Positions 21,939 to 33,517 of a stretch of 64,000 bases of DNA are shown here, piece after piece; position 1 is the stretch's first letter; every line of letters begins with the position of its first letter. The notes beneath the pieces were generated by a model. That model did not search any database and was not told the DNA's origin. It saw only the letters and a program-made list of their open reading frames with translations. Made by a program: the position numbers and the translations under genes. Source of the stretch: Auriscalpium vulgare (lineage: Eukaryota; Basidiomycota; Agaricomycetes; Russulales; Auriscalpiaceae); assembly GCA_019915015.1 (NCBI GenBank), contig JAHBBC010000001.1, positions 3,782,001 through 3,846,000 of the forward strand, given 5' to 3'.

Positions 21939-24020
21939 TAGAGACGGTGTCGAAGCGTGGAGTGGGTGAAGCTGGAGACACAGGAAGGCTGAATGTAAGG
22001 CTCATGTCAAAGGGAGACCCGGAAAGACGACTGTTTGCTTAAATACCATATAACAGGCGAGATCTGAAATCGCTTAGCGGCAGGGGATTAGGAAGGTGAT
22101 GTAGCGCCGTGCCGGTCACAGAGGTCGTAGAAGGCACAGACCCCGGCCGGGGTCTTCGTCAAGCGTTAGACGATCGCCAGCCGAGAGACGACTCACCTGA
22201 AGAGAAAGACCAGCGACCACGCTGCGTGAACAATCAGATGATGTCGCCTTGCGCCTGTAACCCCTCTCACGTCGTAATTAATTGTCAGGTTCTCTACCCA
22301 TTGGGCAGGTCGCCATACACGCGGACCCACAACCCTATCGATTCAGCTCGGGTGCTGCTTAGGCGCAGGTGCTCCTGCACCTGTCCGTATCCGTGATATC
22401 AACAACGACATCAGGATGTCCCCCGTCAGCGCCAGCATGCTTTCAGGAGGGCGTTCTGGAGCAGCGCCGACACACTGCCGACGCCCGTTTCAGGCATAGG
22501 TTCCTGAGCCGTGGCCGGAAGGGCCTCGGTTAGTGCGCTTGCGAATCGCGCTGCATGAGAAAGTCTCCATAGGGAAACGTGGGACCCGCCTATTCATGTG
22601 TGCGGTTTTTCATGTGCGGTTTTTCAAGTGCGGTGGAGCGAAACGACGCTGCGGGGTATGTCAGCTGTCAGCAAACCAAACATCGATACAGCATTTGCCC
22701 AGACTTGCCCTCGGAGGCTATAACGCCTATCATCTGTCAAAATAGCGCGAGCACGCGGGCCGAGGACCACCGCGGGAAGGGGCTGTGCCTACTCCCGAAT
22801 AGCGGTAAGTTTTGAGTTGTAAAGTTCAGGCTAGGTCGCGTCAGTTGGTCTGGGAAAATGAGGGCGCTCACCAGACAGGCCCGTCTTCTATGCCGGCAAT
22901 GGACGAGAACCCACAATTTGCTATCAAACACATTATTTTTCATGGACGATATTTTTGGGCCCCTATAGTATCGCGGCGGCTAATGCCTACCGCCAGAAGC
23001 ATGGTCATCGGGATGGTTGAAGATAATGCATGAGCACACTTACGCGCGGACGGCTCAGACGCACATGTCTGGGGCGTGGCCTGCGTGCAGGTCAGAGGGC
23101 CGCGATTGTGACATCGTCAATATAGTATAATGTCATGAACGGCTGCGGCGCGCCTGGCCAGTTTGGCCGCCGACGCCACTCGGAAGTTCGGCCGTCGGTG
23201 TGGCGTAGCTCGCCAACGCTACACGGATCCATCCACCATGGGGTAGCACCGTGCATAACGACAATTGTGTGCGCTGATACGGGGGGCGTGAGAGAGGCTG
23301 AATGAATTGAACGGACAGTAAGCACCGAAGAACCCGCCCGGTCAAGCCATTGATCGCATCGTGAAACTGACCGAAGGTAATATGTATATTGCACGCCGCA
23401 GCCTAACCGTACATGCACTGGCAAGCCTTCTGATTCCGTGCGCCAACGGCTGGGATCGGGGTTCGCCGTGGAGAGCCAGCGCTGATGGGAAGCATCCAAA
23501 CGATACGAGGCGTGCCCTGGCGTGCCGTTCCTATGTCAGCTTAGCTAGTCAGACGGAGAATTCGGGGCCACAAACACTCCAGGCTTCCGCGAGGATAGCG
23601 CCATCAGCGATAGCGCGCCACTTTCGTAGCCGTAGCCACCAGTCAAACCTTCAGAGCGGCCAAGCTCACCGGGCGTCTAGACGATTTAATGATGCGTCAC
23701 GTCCTCATTTGCGAGCGAGCGAAAATGTGCGCGGGATAGGATTGGCAGCGAAAATCTTGTCGGTTCGTTCGATCGGAAGAACTGTTGAACCCTCTCAGTG
23801 AGTATGGTGGAAGGTAGGATTGGGACAGACGCCCAGGAACGCGTGAAAGCGAGCCCCTGACGGAAACCAGGCAGTTGCTTGCGCAGAGTCCAGACCCACA
23901 CTCCACCGCAACTCTAAACCCATGGATATTTCACGGATGCGCAGACTGCTTGCCAACAAAGCGATCGGATAAATATATGTATACTTCGTACAGGAAACGG
24001 CGACAATCACCGCCGGTTGG
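21939..24020. other. 2.1-kb gene-free region
   Basis: This lies upstream of the leftward regulator and downstream of leftward SPC3. Scattered short frames (for example 23092-23499 - and 23361-23801 +) overlap each other and lack motifs. A small imperfect direct repeat of about 15 bp (tgtgcggtttttca core, two copies plus a partial third) lies at about 22598-22634. Nothing else was recognised. Confidence 0.5.
22598..22634. repeat. Imperfect short tandem repeat
   Basis: Two adjacent copies of a unit with core gtgcggtttttca, then a third partial gtgcggt. It is in a gene-free region and no function is evident. Confidence 0.5.
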
Positions 24021-25431
24021 TTACTCAACTCGCTCTTTTGCCGAAGGGAATTGTACGGGTGCGGTTGTCTGCGCAGCCTCACCATACGTGAGCAAACCCA
24101 CGTAGGGCATGAGATTGTACTTGAGGCTGTATCGGGCGGGAGGGACATCCCTGCAAGATCAATCACCGCGGCAAGTCGGCAAGCACGGGCGGAGATTATT
24201 TCAATGTCAGCGAATGTTGGGGAACTGAGCCCAAGACGCACTTGAATTTTGACGAGTATTCACGGAAAGTGTACTTGTTCTTTCCAACGAACTTGAGGAC
24301 TGCATCGTCTTTCCGACGGACTATCCGGTCCCAGATGACAACCTCGTTCTGGACCTGTCAAGATGTCACGAACCGATCGTTAGCAAAATGGGACAAAGAC
24401 CTGCGTTAGGCAAAAAGGCGCCTCAGGCGATCCGATTCCAAATTGCCCCATCGCGTCGTCAACAGGAAGACACGAAAGCCAGGGCTGGGGTTCCGGGCCG
24501 ACAACTGACAGTTCAGAGATACTGAATGGTCACTGGGTCGACGGCCCCGGCGCCACTTATCCTTTCAGATGGCACGAAGGTGTCGAGAAAGGAAACGGAG
24601 ACGGTGGGGAAGCACGTAGCCGAAAGATAGCAGCCCGCGAACACCGGTGCGGGCAAGCGCCCGGAAGCCAGAGGTGGGAAGAAATGACATACCCCTTGCG
24701 CATTGGTGTACTCTGCCTGGAGGTAGAGGAAAAGCTGCTTGGTGTTCCAATTGAAAAGGGGTGAGAGATCTATGGTATGACCAAGATCAGCGCGGGTTTG
24801 TCGAACATAAATCAGATAACGGGACTCCGAGATGAAGAGTGAAGCCGTCGGAAAGAGAACATACCGGCGGTGATATTGAAATTCACAAACGCATACTCCC
24901 CTCGTCGATGGCTGTAGCGACGTGAGTCTCCATTGAATCTACAGGTAGAAGAAAAGTTAGTGCATGTAGGGAGTGTGTACGGAGAGGTAGCGCCGGAAGC
25001 CTTCCGTTAGAGCGCCATGAGGAACATGAGACCCAACCCGCTGACGTTCTGTCATGGGGTGGAGTTCGGTACTCGGCCCTACTCAAGGGAAACGTCGCAC
25101 ATTGGAAGCGTCTCAAGTGTGTTTAAACGGCTAAAGGAACCGCATCACTTGAGAAAGCATAGACAGACGGCTGCCATGCCTCGCATATTCCGACACAGGC
25201 TAAGGTGCATGTGGACATACCGAAGGAAGCGCCGATTCTCACCGGGAACTAAAAAGTACGGCGAAAAGATCGAAATGAGACCACGCACATTTTGACGGAT
25301 GTGACATCCAACGTCCCCTTGGGGTCAGCTGCGAAGAGGAGCGACGAACACGCTATGGCCGCGAGGAGGACCATCAAGGACGTCGAGAGTGTCGCAGAGA
25401 CATTGTTGATCCTGGAGTACACACTGTGCAT
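24021..25431 (-). CDS. SPC3: Signal peptidase complex subunit 3 (SPC22/23)
   Basis: A single-pass ER membrane subunit needed for signal peptide cleavage. No long reading frame marks it, because at least five short exons are involved. Exon 1 starts MHSVYSRINNVSATLSTSLM at 25431 and contains the hydrophobic anchor (VLLAAIACSSLLFAA), then GTLDVTSVK. A later exon gives RRYSHRRGEYAFVNFNITA (about 24870-24935), joined to DLSPLFNWNTKQLFLYLQAE and YTNAQG (24690-24770), then VQNEVVIWDRIVRRKDDAVL and FVGKNKYTFREYSSKF (about 24252-24357), and finally YSLKYNLMPYVGLLTYGEAA with stop at 24021. These are the signature blocks of Spc3/SPCS3. The order, strand and phases agree at each junction I checked; one or two junctions near 24950-25230 are unsure. 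Its start lies 319 bp from the acyltransferase start on the other strand. Confidence 0.9.
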
Positions 25432-25750
25432 AACTCTGCGTAGTTGGTGCGTGCGCGAAGTGTTCTGACGATGAGGGAGAGAGGCAGAGGACGATACACG
25501 ACGACTGACGCGAAACACGGTGCAGCGCGACGGACACGTTGGCACCGTGCTGGCCCAGAGAGGCAGTTTGTTCCCGCGCCTCACGCGGTGGCGGCCATTC
25601 CGTCTCGGTCGACGTTGGACGCGCTGAGCCTGGCATTGTTCCTGCCTCGGCCGCTCAACGCCCTGTGGCCGCCACTAGCGTCCAGTTATTGTTTCTTCCT
25701 CTCTCTCTCTCTTACCACTTCCTTCCCCGCTTGTCCCAAGTGCGCGCACC
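25432..25750. promoter_or_regulatory. Shared promoter region, SPC3 (-) / acyltransferase (+)
   Basis: Only 319 bp separates the two start codons of these head-to-head genes. A CT dinucleotide tract at about 25699-25713 lies just upstream of the acyltransferase ATG, the pyrimidine-rich context often found at basidiomycete transcription starts. Shared regulation is inferred from spacing only. Confidence 0.5.
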
Positions 25751-28188
25751 ATGGCAGACAGCCAGTTCGACTTCGTACTCCACAAGGTACTTAGGAAGAT
25801 CGCAAGCTGGGCAGTCTACTCGTTCTTCACGGAGGTCCGTGTTCTAGGGGCAGAGAATGTGCCACTCGTCGGGCCAATGATTTCGTACGTCGTCTCTGCC
25901 AGAGTGCCTGTGCGATGGGTCGGCTCGCCACCTCGTGTACCCCGCGCGTTAGCCCGCCAGACTGACCCACATGGGCATCGCAGGACGGCGACGCATCACA
26001 ACATGATGCTTGATCCAGCTATTCTATGTGTGTCTTACGGTACCTCAGACACACAGCTGCGGACTAACCACCATTAGCCTCGGCTTTCCCCTACAAGAGA
26101 ATCCTGCACTATTGGGCCAAAGGCTCGTCTTGTTCCTCTCACTTCATGTGTGCCGAAATGCTCATATCTCATATAGCAAGCCTTTTTGCTAACCCTGTTG
26201 TGCGATACATCCTCGTCAGTACCGGGAATATCCCCGTCGACCGCAAGAGCAAGGACCGGCAGGTACTGTTTCGGGGTACCTTCGACGCTTTGGCGGATGG
26301 AGCTGCTGTGGCCCTATTCCCAGAGGGAACGAGCTATACGGAGCCTCGCATTATGCAAGTCAAGGATGGCGCTGCCTGGGTAGCGCTAGAGTACACCAAG
26401 TGGGCCAAAGAACACCCCGAGCGCGCAGCCCAGATTCCCATCGTCATCGTTCCATCGGCACTCGTCTACACGAACAAATCGAAGTATCGGAGCTCTGTAA
26501 GTACCTTGTATACAGGTCTCGGATACGGTGATATTGACAAGTGCACAGGTCATCATGCAGTACGTAAAATCACAGCTCAATTGTCCTAATGTTGAAACCG
26601 TGTGTGTATCAAGATTCGGGCGTCCAATCACAGTGGATCCATACATGGACCAATTTCTTTTGGAGGAAGAAGGTGCTGCTAGGGCGGCTGCGAAGAGGCT
26701 CACGCGGGCCATTGAGTCTCAGCTCGTAGCCCTCACGATCAACGCGCCTGACTGGTCAGTTACATGACAATCCCTCTATCCAGAGCACACCTAAAGCACG
26801 AGGTAGGGATACTCTTTACGCAGCGCGCATGGCTCGGGATCTCTTGTGGGAGGACGAGAAGTCTCTCAATCTGGACGACTATGTCCATGTCTCTCAGACG
26901 TAAGTGCACCGTCTCATTTTTGATTGTCTGCCACCGCTCACGTATCCTCAAAGCTTGGTTGATCTGTTTGCCACCCCAGCAGCGACACCCAACTTCAACT
27001 CAGTCAAGCGCCAGTTGCTGGAATACTACTCCCTGCTTCAATCAGCTCAACTTACCAACTCTGTCCTTTCCTCCCTTCCTCTACCGGACACGCTGGACCC
27101 CCACCGTGAGGTAGCCCTCCCGAGCAGGCTGTTTACTCTTGTCATCCTCATCCGCGACAGTCTGACTTGTCTGATACGCCTGCCATTTTTCGTCGTCCCA
27201 CTGATAGTCCACTCACCTGCCTACATCATGGGGCGGCTGGGTGCGCGCTTGGTGGAGAACGAAGAAGAGACACAAGCGCAGAACAAGGTTCTGGCTGGCC
27301 TTCTATTACTTGCTTTCATCTATCCGGCTGCCTTCTTTTTCCTCTGGGCTTTCCTGTGGTACACCCCCACGGGGGCAGTGCTCTCCGCATCTTTGGTTTG
27401 GCTTTTTGCTGTCTATCACACGAAATTAATCAGCGGTAATTTTGATTCCTCCCCTAAGCGTCACATTCTGAGACCCTTCTTCCGCTTCTTGCAGATAACT
27501 ACGAACAGTGAGCGCGCCACCGATTACGATTACAGTTGTTGAAGTCTGACTACTTTTTCTTTGTAGCGTCAAACGTGTCGAGGCGGCTTGGCGCGTCTTA
27601 ATCGGCGTTTGGGCCCCCAAGAAGTGGGACTACCCACTAGCGACCCTCAAGCAGTATACCACCACGCCCATCCCTCCCGCCAATCCGTGGATCACTGGCT
27701 CGCCCGCTACGCCTAAGACCGACGATAAGGTCCCCGCGGCAATCGATGCGCTCGCCGGTAGTGCGACCGACCCATCCACGACGTCGCGCAAGCGCCGTCC
27801 GCGCTCCGGCCGCGTGATGCGGCACGTCCTGCGCGCGCGTGCGGTGGCCGCGCGTGGCCTCGCGTCCTTCATCGACCAGCTCGAACGGGCGCCCGAGGGC
27901 AAGCGCGTGCGTGCATCAGTGCACCTGGCGCAGTCCTACGGCGGTGGCCTCGACGTGCATGAGTCTGCAGCCGCGAGCGAGAGCAACGGGGCTGTGGTGC
28001 CGTCGCCGGAACCCGTCGGGTGGCGGAACGCCAAGGAGGTTGTGCAGTTCTTGAGGGAGCGGGGTGCGAAGGTTGCGTCATTGGGCAGGGGGATTGAGGG
28101 GGATTGGGCTGCCCTCAACAGCGACGGAGAGTTGTCTCAGGCTGAGGACGGTGAGGACAAGGACGATCTAGTGTCTGTTGCCAAGTAG
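25751..28188 (+). CDS. Glycerol-3-phosphate / dihydroxyacetone-phosphate O-acyltransferase (Sct1/Gpt2-like)
   Basis: An ER membrane enzyme for the first acylation step of glycerolipid synthesis. It starts MADSQFDFVLHKVLRKIASW at 25751. PlsC-type motifs follow: HHNMMLD (motif I HxxxxD, about 25996-26016), TGNIPVDRKSKDRQ (motif II, about 26220-26260) and LFPEGTSY (motif III, about 26315-26340). Then come IPIVIVPSALVY, the GRPITVDP strand and two or three hydrophobic helices at about 27120-27440 (LFTLVILIRDSLTCLIRLPF, GLLLLAFIYPAAFFFLWAFL). The C-terminal ~190 residues (27600-28188) are Ser/Ala/Arg-rich and probably disordered. The layout (PlsC domain, then late membrane segments and a cytosolic tail) is that of fungal Sct1/Gpt2 rather than the smaller LPA acyltransferases. 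At least six short introns. Confidence 0.9.
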
Positions 28189-29937
28189 CAGCATCTTGAT
28201 CATCTATACGTCGCTAGTTCCCTTCTAAGTTACGAGTTCCACTATATCTAATACTTTCAATGGAGTGCAGCCCGTGTTAGTAATTACGGCACATACGTGT
28301 GCCGAAATTATTGATACGGAGGCCTTCTACTTAACCTTCATAAGCGTTCTGCCGGGGAAAGCATAGAATGCGCGGAGTAGCCACCAAAAGAAGCCCCAAG
28401 TCCGCTAATCCATCTTCTCTTCCATCCCACCACTTCTTTCAAGTCTTCTTTCTCCGTTCCCTCGCACGCCCAACGGCGCAGTATTCTCATGAGAAAAAGG
28501 ATATGCTTTCTTGTTATTGAGTGTGATACATCGCGCCATGTCATAGCTGTTGTTAAGCCACACCTCTGACCAGCTGTATGGGACGTGGCTTGAGGGCGGC
28601 CTCTCAAGGGGGGTAGAACTGCGTGCATACGGATCCGGGCCGCTATGGGCGGAGGACAGTGCCCACGCGGGTCGTGGATAGGGTGACGAATGTAGGAAGG
28701 ACGCGCGCGCGCAAGAGAAAGCGACTCAGAGGAGAGTGAGACGATTGGGCCAGCCGCGAAGTTTGGTGCGAGGTGGGAGTAGCACATGCGCGCAACGTGA
28801 GTGAGGAAGCCGAGCTGCGAGAATGGTCACTACACACATCTTCAGTGACTCTGCCCCAGGGAGCTCGAGGATATTGTGCGTGCCCACCGTCGTTCGTTCG
28901 CCTTCGACCATGTTCATTGTTCTCCCCACAACCGGCAGAATCATGCCTCCGTCACGGTCATTCCTTGATTATTATTATAACACGTTGATGAGACTGATGG
29001 GGTCTAGCACAAAGAAAACGGTGTAAGTTGGGTGTAAGCGTCGAGCCGCATTATCAGGCAGGTCCCCCGGCTAGGACCGCGATTCCCACGCCGCAGACGT
29101 AGGTCCTGAGCGCTTCGGAGCTGCGTTGACGTTTCTTAGTACTCTGCAGACACTACGCTGCAGACGCGTCATGTATCATATCCTTCAAAGTTCAATGGTG
29201 ACAGGATATAGGATTACAAATGACAGTCGATCTGTTTGTGCAACTCCCTGTGCGCACGACCCTCGGTCCTCTGGCTCGCAGCTGCTCGCGTCGCCCCACC
29301 CCAACGAAGCCCCGCATCGCTCTTCAAGCTCATGCGCCGACCACCGACCTCGGCCTTCCCGGTGCGCGCCCTCCCTTTCCGTCGCCCGCTCATCTCCGCC
29401 CGAACTCTGCAACAAACGTCCTGCCCGCGATCTGTCTCCCTTGATTCTCTGTCCGCCCATATCCACGACCCTGATGTCGGCTTGCTCTCCTCCAACGTCT
29501 TCTACCATGGCGAGGTCTTGCTCTCCGTCTCCGCAAATTCATGCCTTCCTCCCATTCAGGTCTGCTAGACATGTGTTTCTCGCCTCGGCAGGAATTCGAA
29601 CTCATCAAAAGCTTAGAGTCACGTTCTTGGTGTGTCTCACCTGGCTTCCGACAACCTCATCGTCTCCCGCCCCTACGCGGATATTAAATGTCTCGGGTCA
29701 TACCCAGTTCATTAGCTCCTCATCAACCGCGTCGTCAGGTGATGTCGGTCAGCCGGTCTGGAAGGCAATTCCCTCTCCACAGCACCCGGCGCGCAGATTT
29801 GCTCAAGAAGCCCGACATACACTGATGACAGGGACAGTCGCGTTCTGAATCTCCCCGTTTAACATCCAGTACGTGCGTACTTGCGCCTCCCGGAACGCGA
29901 GATACTTACGCAGTCTACTCATTGACAGGCAACTGTG
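28189..29937. other. Intergenic region with one weak gene candidate
   Basis: 1.75 kb between the acyltransferase 3' end and the beta-mannosidase start. The first 1.1 kb holds nothing I recognise. From 29332 to about 29848 there is a possible small plus-strand gene, listed separately. The rest should include the beta-mannosidase promoter. Confidence 0.45.
29332..29848 (+). CDS. Possible small hypothetical gene (weak candidate)
   Basis: An ATG at 29332 opens a 78-codon frame with an Arg/Ser/Pro-rich, mitochondrial-presequence-like start (MRRPPTSAFPVRALPFRRPL) followed by HIHDPDVGLLSSNVFYHGEV. It ends at a plausible donor (CAG|GTCTGC, about 29566) with an acceptor ending at about 29590, after which EFELIKSLESRS continues. 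Beyond that the exon path is ambiguous. No family is recognised. The case rests only on coding-like composition and one splice pair, so it may not be a gene. Both strands carry open frames here because the region is GC-rich. Confidence 0.2.
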
Positions 29938-32900
29938 ATGAAGCATTCCTTGTTCTTGGCTTTAGCCTTCCTCCTGACGTTTGCCAGAGCGAACGTGTTC
30001 AGCCTCTCCGAGCTCCCTTGGACCTTGAAGAATCAGAATGGATCCATCGCTGTCCCCGGTTCAGTGCCGTCATCCGTCCACCTCGATCTTCATCGTGCAG
30101 GCCTAATCTCTGAGCCTTTGCTGGGTGTCAACGGTGCGCATACGCGTCAATCACTCCGTTCTTCGCAAGCGGTCTGACGCGCCGTAGACTTCACGCAGCG
30201 ATGGATTGTTGATGACAACTGGACGTACACCGCCGACATTTCCCCATTTCTAAGGTCTTTTCCCAAGGTCGCAAATCAGAAGACTTTGCTCGTGTTCTAC
30301 GGAATCGACACTATTGCGAACATCGTGAGTCAAAGACGCCTGTGGCCCCCATAAGCTCCAATCCTGATATTAGTGGGCGGGCAGACGCTCGGAAATCATT
30401 TGATAGCATGGGTAAATAATCAATTCATGCAGTACGTCTATGATGTCTCGGAGCTTGTTTCTCCGATCAACGCGAGAGCAAACCTCACCGTCGCGTTGGA
30501 GTCGGCGTGGCATTACGGGCTCAATGTCACGTCAAGGCCCGATGCCGAGCCATTGGCGGTTTCTCAACTAGATGTGCGTAGATTTATCTAAGGCTTCTCT
30601 TATTCTCAAACAACGTACAGTTCGAGTACCCCGGAGTGCGAAATTACATACGCAAGACTCAGTCGGACTTCGGGTGGGACTGGGTACGCAGATTCGGCTT
30701 TACGGACCCGCTTGCAGTCAGCCTGATTACACTGCGCGTCAGGGCCCTGCGTTCGTACCCAGCGGCATTCACAAGCCTGCATACTTCATTACACTCTCTC
30801 CTCCATCGCCTCCGACTCGGACCCCCAACGCCACTGAAGTCTACATCTCAGAAACGTCCGTTGATATTTTCAAACAAGGCTCAAAGATCCGGACGGGCGT
30901 GCCGCCGAATCAGCAGGCGCCTTGGGTCGTCAACGTCACACTAGGCGTCCATTCTTTGGTATCTTCTCCCAACGCCATCCTCACTTTGTCCATACCCGAG
31001 CTCGGCCTGACATCTCGCCCGATACCAGCTGGGGAAATTCTGCCAGCTTCGCAGTTGCCGGGAAGCAGACTCAGCGTGCCAACGTGGCTTACCGCCTTGT
31101 GGACTATCGATGATCAAATCCCACAGCGTTGGTACCCGCACAACCTTGGAAATCCTACACTTTACACTTTGTCTATCAGCCTTAATTTGAACCTCCCGCA
31201 CTATAGTCTCCAGGTGCACAACCCAATTACCTTACAGACCCGAGTCGGCTTCCGCACGATCCGGCTGGCTCAGACGAGATACCCCGATGCGGAGATTGAG
31301 CAACACAACATCACCCCGGGCGACCAGTGGCACTTTGAGGTCAACGGGAAGGCCTTTTACGCTTTAGGAACAAACATCATACCGTTTGATCCATTCTACG
31401 CACGTGTCACCAATGACCAAGTCCGATGGGTTCTCGAGAGCGCAGTCAGGAGCGGCCAGAATATGGTGCGTACCGCACATTTACTCTGAGCAAATTAGCG
31501 TCTAACAAAGAGTCTCGGAATAGCTACGCGTTTGGGGTGGCGGACTGTACCAGCCGTCCTCAAGTTCGGCCTCGTTGACTCCCACCTACCCGCCTCACTC
31601 AACGGACGTCTACTCGTTTTACTCTACCTGTGACGAGCTCGGGATCATGACATGGTCTGAATTCATCTTCGCTGACTACCTATACCCGGTCAACGACTGG
31701 TTCATCAGTTCTGTTGAGCAAGAAGTCGCACAGAATGTTCGTCGCATCAACAAGCACGTTAGCAATGTGGAATGGGCTGGCGGCAACGAAAACGAGCTCG
31801 TCATTGAGGTCGTCAACGAGACATATCCGCAACCAGTCGGCGAACATCTCGTGCAAGAGGTGAGCGAGCTATCCCTTCGTGATCATGTTTCTTCACCGAG
31901 ATATTCGCAGTTCTCAGCACTGTATGAGGACGTTCTGCATGATGCAGCGTACGATGCGACAAATTCGGTTGGCCATTCAATATCCTTGGTTATCACTTCT
32001 GATTCTATTCGCGCAGATTCCCTATGTTGACTGCTCGACAACCGGCGGAGTGCTCAGCCTGGACCCGTTAGCCCTCCGTTTCACCCAAGGCAAACCTGGC
32101 GAGATTTACGGCAACACCGGTAATGAGCTGCTCCATAGGGAATCACAACAGCTGTACTGATCCATCCCTTCAGAAAGATATAATTATGACGCATCGCAGG
32201 CATTCAATTACTCGACCTTCCCAGTAGCCCGGTACGTTGCTGCGCCGTTCAAATACGTCCACTGACCGCCTAGCATGCAGATTCGTGAATGAGTTCGGGT
32301 ATGATCCTGTCACTAGAGTATATCATGGTAATGAGCTGACATAAAGACCCATCGTGATTCAGCTTCCACTCCATGCCGTCTTTCTACAGTTGGCAGGAGG
32401 TGCTCACCTCCCCAGACGACTTTTCGTTTAACTCGACCGTCGTCGCCTCTCGAGATCACCACCCCCCAGCCGGGGGCCTCACTTTCCCCAACCCGAACGC
32501 CGCCCAAGGACAAGGCCAGATGACGGAAGCTGTCGAGTTATGGCTTCCTACACCCAACACGTCCGACTCCAACCAGACGTTCGCACAGTGGGCCTGGAGC
32601 ACGCAAGTGTTCCAGGCAATGGCGATGCAATCGCAGATCGCGTTCTATCGGCTGGGCGCAGGGCTCCCGAACAACAACCTCGGCGCCCTCGTGTGGCAGC
32701 TAAACGACATTTGGCAGGGCATTTCCTGGTCGGCCATCGAGTACTCCGGGCGATGGAAAGTGCTGCAGTACGCACTGACAAGCGCATTCCAGTCCGTTGT
32801 GATTAATCCATTCTGGTCGCCTGAGACGGAGACTCTGGAGATTGTCGCGACGTCTGATCGCTGGGATACCGTGCACGCCTCTGCGCAATGGACGTGGTAC

Positions 32901-33517
32901 GACTGGCATGGCCGCGTGCTGAACACCACGCAGCGGACCTTCAGCATCCCGCCGCTCAACAATTCGGTCCTCTTCCACGCCACTGGGCTGGAAAATTTTC
33001 TTCCACGTGGAAAGAATGCATCGGACGTCTGGCTGCGCCTAAATGTGACGGCACAGATTAGGCAGAACAAGCTAGTGATTAACGAGCAATATGTGAGTGC
33101 TCCTCTTCTTCCGCTAGCGTCCGTCATCTGACTTGTGTCGGAGTTCGTGCCGACGTCCCTCGCCAGTTCATCGCTCATCGATCCATGTATCGTTTTCTCG
33201 CATGACGGTGATCTAAATTTCACCTTATCCGCCAAGTGTGGCGTTGCGCCGTGGACGTGGCTCGACCACCACGCAGGCAGCGTCGGAGTCTTCATCGATG
33301 CGCGCACAGGCACCGCAACAAATGGCTTCTATCTTATCCCTGGAGAGGACCGGACGGGTAAGGACAACAACGCGATACCAAATCTCCTTGCTCTGCGGGT
33401 AAACTGATCTTCTATGTGACAGTCACTTTTTTGCCGGATCCCGCGGGCTCACGGAGCAAGATTCCTCAACCTGCGGACTTCGTCGTCCGCTCGTTGTGGA
33501 ACAATACGCACCTTTAG
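29938..33517 (+). CDS. Beta-mannosidase (glycoside hydrolase family 2), secreted
   Basis: This enzyme removes terminal beta-linked mannose from manno-oligosaccharides. It starts MKHSLFLALAFLLTFARA at 29938, a signal peptide. Exons then give the N-terminal sugar-binding jelly roll (SLSELPWTLKNQNGSIAVPG, RWIVDDNWTYTADISPFL), RKTQSDFGWDWGPAFVPSG, a beta-sandwich, and the TIM barrel with LRVWGGGLYQP, CDELGIMTWSEFIFADYLYP and the general acid/base in WAGGNENELV (about 31780). The nucleophile Glu lies in RFVNEFGY (about 32280-32300). LGALVWQLNDIWQGISWSAI follows. Several Asn-x-Ser/Thr sites fit secretion. The C-terminus reads VTFLPDP...VVRSLWNNTHL with stop at 33517. Length and motif order match fungal GH2 beta-mannosidases. 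At least ten short introns. Likely part of plant mannan breakdown. Confidence 0.93.
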
